NCBI GenBank assembly: GCA_023432075.1 | Contig: JAEYVD010000062.1 | Location: 1-8,808 of the forward strand | Direction: 5' to 3' | DNA length: 8,808 bases | From: Pseudomonadota bacterium | GTDB taxonomy: Bacteria > Pseudomonadota > Gammaproteobacteria > Burkholderiales > Burkholderiaceae_B | Part shown: in pieces, positions 7,324-8,808 of the stretch | How positions within the stretch are numbered: position 1 is the first letter of the stretch | Layout: each line of letters begins with the position of its first letter | The notes under the pieces: model-generated | Told to the model about the DNA's origin: nothing | The model's input: only the letters and a program-made list of their open reading frames with translations | The model's database searches: none | Program-made: the position numbers and the translations under genes

Positions 7324-8508
7324 ATGATGAACTTTGAGATGCTTGAGAACAACACCAAAGGGACCGTAATCAAGGTCGTTGGTGTGGGCGGTGCGGGCGG
7401 TAATGCCGTCGCGCACATGATTCGCAGCGGTGTGCACGGGGTGGATTTCATCTGCGCCAACACCGATGCGCAAGCGCTGGCGGCTACCAATGCGCCGGTG
7501 CAGATCCGTCTGGGCCGTACCGGCCTGGGCGCGGGCGCCAAGCCCGAGCAAGGACGCGCGTCGGCGGAAACCGCGCGTGAGGAAATCCGTGCCGCGCTGA
7601 ACGGCGCGCACATGGTCTTCATCACCGCGGGCATGGGCGGCGGCACCGGTACCGGTGCAGGTCCGGTCGTGGCCGAAGTGGCGAAGGAACTGGGCATCCT
7701 GACCGTTGGCGTGGTCACGAAGCCTTTCTCCTTTGAAGGCAACAAGCGCCTGAAGATGGCCGAGGACGGTATCTCGGAACTGGCCAAGCACGTGCATTCG
7801 CTCATCGTGGTGCTCAACGAGAACCTCTATGAACTGATGGACGAGGACGCGACGCAGGAAGACTGCTTCCGTTCGGCCGACGACATCCTGCACAACGCGT
7901 GCGCGGGTATCGCCGAAATCATCAACGTCGAAGGCAACGTCAACGTCGACTTCGAAGACGTGAAGACGATCATGGGCGAGCAGGGTCAGGCCATGATGGG
8001 CACGGCGTCGGCATCGGGCGCGGATCGCGCCCGCGTGGCCGCCGAGCACGCCATTGCTTGCCCGCTGCTGGAAGGCGTGGATCTGAACGGCGCGCGTGGC
8101 GTGCTGGTCAACATCACCGCCAGCCGCTCGCTGAAGATGCGCGAAACGCGCGAAATCATGGAAACGATCCGCAGCTACGCTTCGGACGACGCCACCGTGA
8201 TCTTCGGCACCGCCTACGACGAGTCCATGGGCGAAAACCTGCGCGTGACGGTGGTTGCAACCGGCCTGGGCCGTGCGCAAGCCCGTCCGCAACTGGTGCA
8301 GAACACGGCTGAAGTGCTGCGCACCGGTACCGACAACATGCCCATGGGCACGATGCCGGCCGGTCAAGGTGGTGACTACCGCAATCTGGACATGCCCTCG
8401 GTCATGCGCAATCCGCGCAGCCAGGCGTCGGCCCAGGTGCGCGCGCTGGAAAGCTCGGGAATGGATCATTTCGACATCCCGGCCTTCCTGCGTAAGCAAG
8501 CGGACTGA
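7324..8508 (+). CDS. ftsZ: cell division protein FtsZ (tubulin-like GTPase)
   Basis: FtsZ polymerises with GTP at midcell to form the ring that organises the divisome. The 394-residue product has GGAGGNAV (22-29), NTD (46-48), the tubulin signature GGGTGTG (105-111) and the T7 synergy loop NVDFEDV (207-213) with Asn207, Asp209 and Asp212, the residues that complete the GTPase site of the next subunit. A variable linker (about 318-379) leads to the C-terminal peptide DHFDIPAFLRKQAD (381-394), the docking site for FtsA and ZipA-type partners, nearly as in E. coli. The start has two adjacent ATGs (7324, 7327); GAGGGAG (7312-7318) suits either, and I give the first. An in-frame TTG at 7249 would add 25 residues unlike any FtsZ N-terminus and is rejected. 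It is preceded by a structured 187-base leader and followed by hairpins, which suggests its own expression control besides operon read-through. Confidence 0.98.
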   Translation: MMNFEMLENNTKGTVIKVVGVGGAGGNAVAHMIRSGVHGVDFICANTDAQALAATNAPVQIRLGRTGLGAGAKPEQGRASAETAREEIRAALNGAHMVFITAGMGGGTGTGAGPVVAEVAKELGILTVGVVTKPFSFEGNKRLKMAEDGISELAKHVHSLIVVLNENLYELMDEDATQEDCFRSADDILHNACAGIAEIINVEGNVNVDFEDVKTIMGEQGQAMMGTASASGADRARVAAEHAIACPLLEGVDLNGARGVLVNITASRSLKMRETREIMETIRSYASDDATVIFGTAYDESMGENLRVTVVATGLGRAQARPQLVQNTAEVLRTGTDNMPMGTMPAGQGGDYRNLDMPSVMRNPRSQASAQVRALESSGMDHFDIPAFLRKQAD

Positions 8509-8511
8509 ACC

Positions 8512-8532
8512 TAGAGCCGGTCAACGGCTCTA
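8512..8532 (+). terminator. small hairpin just after ftsZ
   Basis: TAGAGCCG (8512-8519) and CGGCTCTA (8525-8532) form a perfect 8-bp stem with a 5-base loop, 3 bases after the ftsZ stop. No T-run follows, so it is not a textbook intrinsic terminator. It could protect the 3' end of the dcw mRNA or slow transcription together with the larger hairpin downstream. Confidence 0.45.
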
Positions 8533-8547
8533 ACTGCACTCCCTCAT

Positions 8548-8581
8548 CTCCGGTTCACCTGTCCCCACGGGTGAACCGGAG
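8548..8581 (+). terminator. strong 12-bp inverted repeat, probable end of the dcw transcript
   Basis: CTCCGGTTCACC (8548-8559) and GGTGAACCGGAG (8570-8581) are perfect inverted repeats. In RNA the stem can continue through U-G, G-C and U-A pairs to a CCCC tetraloop, giving 15 continuous pairs. This is the strongest hairpin I noticed in the window and lies 39 bases after ftsZ. It is followed by a G/C-rich stretch rather than a T-run, so termination may need Rho, or the hairpin may serve as an mRNA 3' stabiliser. Being symmetrical, it could also block transcription from the opposite direction. Confidence 0.5.
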
Positions 8582-8749
8582 GCAGAGCGGTCCGTGTTTC
8601 CCTTGCACGATAAATAAGGGACGGAGGTATAGATCGGTCTGAGCGCCCAGTTTGGATGGCGGCACAGATCGGACAGCGTTACAATACTTCGGTTACGCCG
8701 GCAATACGTACTTATCTTGCCGGCTTCCGGGTTCAAAATTCCAAGTCTC
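8582..8749 (+). promoter_or_regulatory. lpxC upstream region with candidate promoter
   Basis: The best -10 candidate is TACAAT at 8680-8685 (five of six consensus bases). The -35 position at 17 spacing reads TGGCGG, a poor match, so strength is uncertain; an activator or a different spacing may apply. Transcription from here would start near 8692 and give a leader of roughly 60 bases. A second, weaker pair is TTGCAC (8603-8608) with TATAGA (8628-8633), spacing 19. A further inverted repeat TCCCTT/AAGGGA (8599-8604, 8616-8621) lies between. In E. coli lpxC also has its own promoter after ftsZ, which supports the idea but not these exact sites. Confidence 0.4.
8697..8724 (+). repeat. inverted repeat GCCGGCAA / TTGCCGGC in the presumed lpxC leader
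   Basis: Perfect 8-bp arms at 8697-8704 and 8717-8724 enclose a 12-base A+T-rich loop. The repeat lies just after the candidate -10 and ends 25 bases before the lpxC ATG, so it would be in the 5' untranslated RNA or, as DNA, could be an operator overlapping the transcription start. No T-run follows. Function unknown. Confidence 0.45.
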
Positions 8750-8808
8750 ATGTTCCGACAGCGCAGCATTCAGAATCTCGTCCGCACGACAGGCGTCGGC
8801 GTCCACTC
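8750..8808 (+). CDS. lpxC: UDP-3-O-acyl-N-acetylglucosamine deacetylase LpxC, 5' end only
   Basis: LpxC is the zinc-dependent cytoplasmic deacetylase that commits UDP-acyl-GlcNAc to lipid A synthesis. Nineteen complete codons are visible before the window ends. They read MFRQRSIQNLVRTTGVGVH, which aligns with the LpxC N-terminus (E. coli begins MIKQRTLKRIVQATGVGLH): the QR pair, the TGVG turn and the following His are typical. The active site lies beyond the window. The ATG at 8750 has only AAG (8743-8745) as a weak ribosome binding site. The call rests on this short match plus the position directly after ftsZ, the usual place of lpxC in beta- and gammaproteobacteria. The gene is separated from ftsZ by 241 bases containing hairpins and a promoter-like site, so it is probably its own transcription unit. 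Confidence 0.92.
   Translation, partial: MFRQRSIQNLVRTTGVGVH

Noticed and set aside
7643..7658. 16-bp perfect palindrome GCACCGGTACCGGTGC inside ftsZ
   Set aside because: It encodes the repeated Gly-Thr-Gly-Thr-Gly of the tubulin signature, so the symmetry follows from codon choice rather than a separate site.
8530..8769. 79-codon minus-strand frame covering most of the ftsZ-lpxC gap
   Set aside because: It spans the hairpins and the lpxC start, has no recognisable domain, and ends facing ftsZ. A convergent small gene cannot be excluded, but nothing supports it beyond being open.
1..8808. Search for a novel system, mobile element, CRISPR array, tRNA or rRNA
   Set aside because: Nearly all sequence is accounted for by nine conserved dcw/lpxC genes in their standard order. 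No transposase, direct-repeat array or RNA gene pattern was seen, and the unexplained parts are only the two gaps around ftsZ and the murD-ftsW link.

Overview
This window is a stretch of the classical dcw (division and cell wall) cluster of a high-G+C betaproteobacterium. The gene order murD-ftsW-murG-murC-ddlB-ftsQ-ftsA-ftsZ-lpxC, the protein sequences and the G/C-rich codon use fit Burkholderiales, most likely Alcaligenaceae (Bordetella/Achromobacter-like). The family assignment is my inference from recalled sequence character, not a database result. All genes lie on the + strand. murD lacks its 5' part and lpxC is cut after 19 codons by the window edges.

Region 1 (1-5068) is a tightly packed peptidoglycan precursor block: the murD 3' end, ftsW, murG, murC and ddlB. 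ftsW/murG, murG/murC and murC/ddlB each join by a 4-base ATGA stop-start overlap. murD and ftsW are 55 bases apart, but the gap is filled exactly by a 20-codon open frame (393-455) that makes the same ATGA overlap with both neighbours. MurC and MurD add the first two amino acids of the stem peptide, DdlB makes D-Ala-D-Ala, MurG completes lipid II, and FtsW polymerises it at the septum.

Region 2 (5081-8508) is the divisome block. ftsQ has a GTG start 12 bases after ddlB; ftsA follows 4 bases after ftsQ; ftsZ follows after a 187-base gap. FtsZ forms the ring, FtsA tethers it to the membrane, and FtsQ links to the periplasmic synthesis machinery. The ftsA-ftsZ gap can be folded into a three-way junction followed by a second, A+T-rich hairpin next to the ftsZ ribosome binding site.

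Region 3 (8509-8749) separates ftsZ from lpxC. It carries four inverted repeats, one with a perfect 12-bp stem, and a -10-like TACAAT about 65 bases before lpxC. lpxC, the committed step of lipid A synthesis, therefore probably has its own promoter.

All eight longer reading frames are intact where visible and carry their family motifs. I found no mobile element, CRISPR array, tRNA or rRNA gene, foreign insertion or clearly novel system. The points worth a second look are the linking mini-ORF and the structured non-coding gaps around ftsZ.
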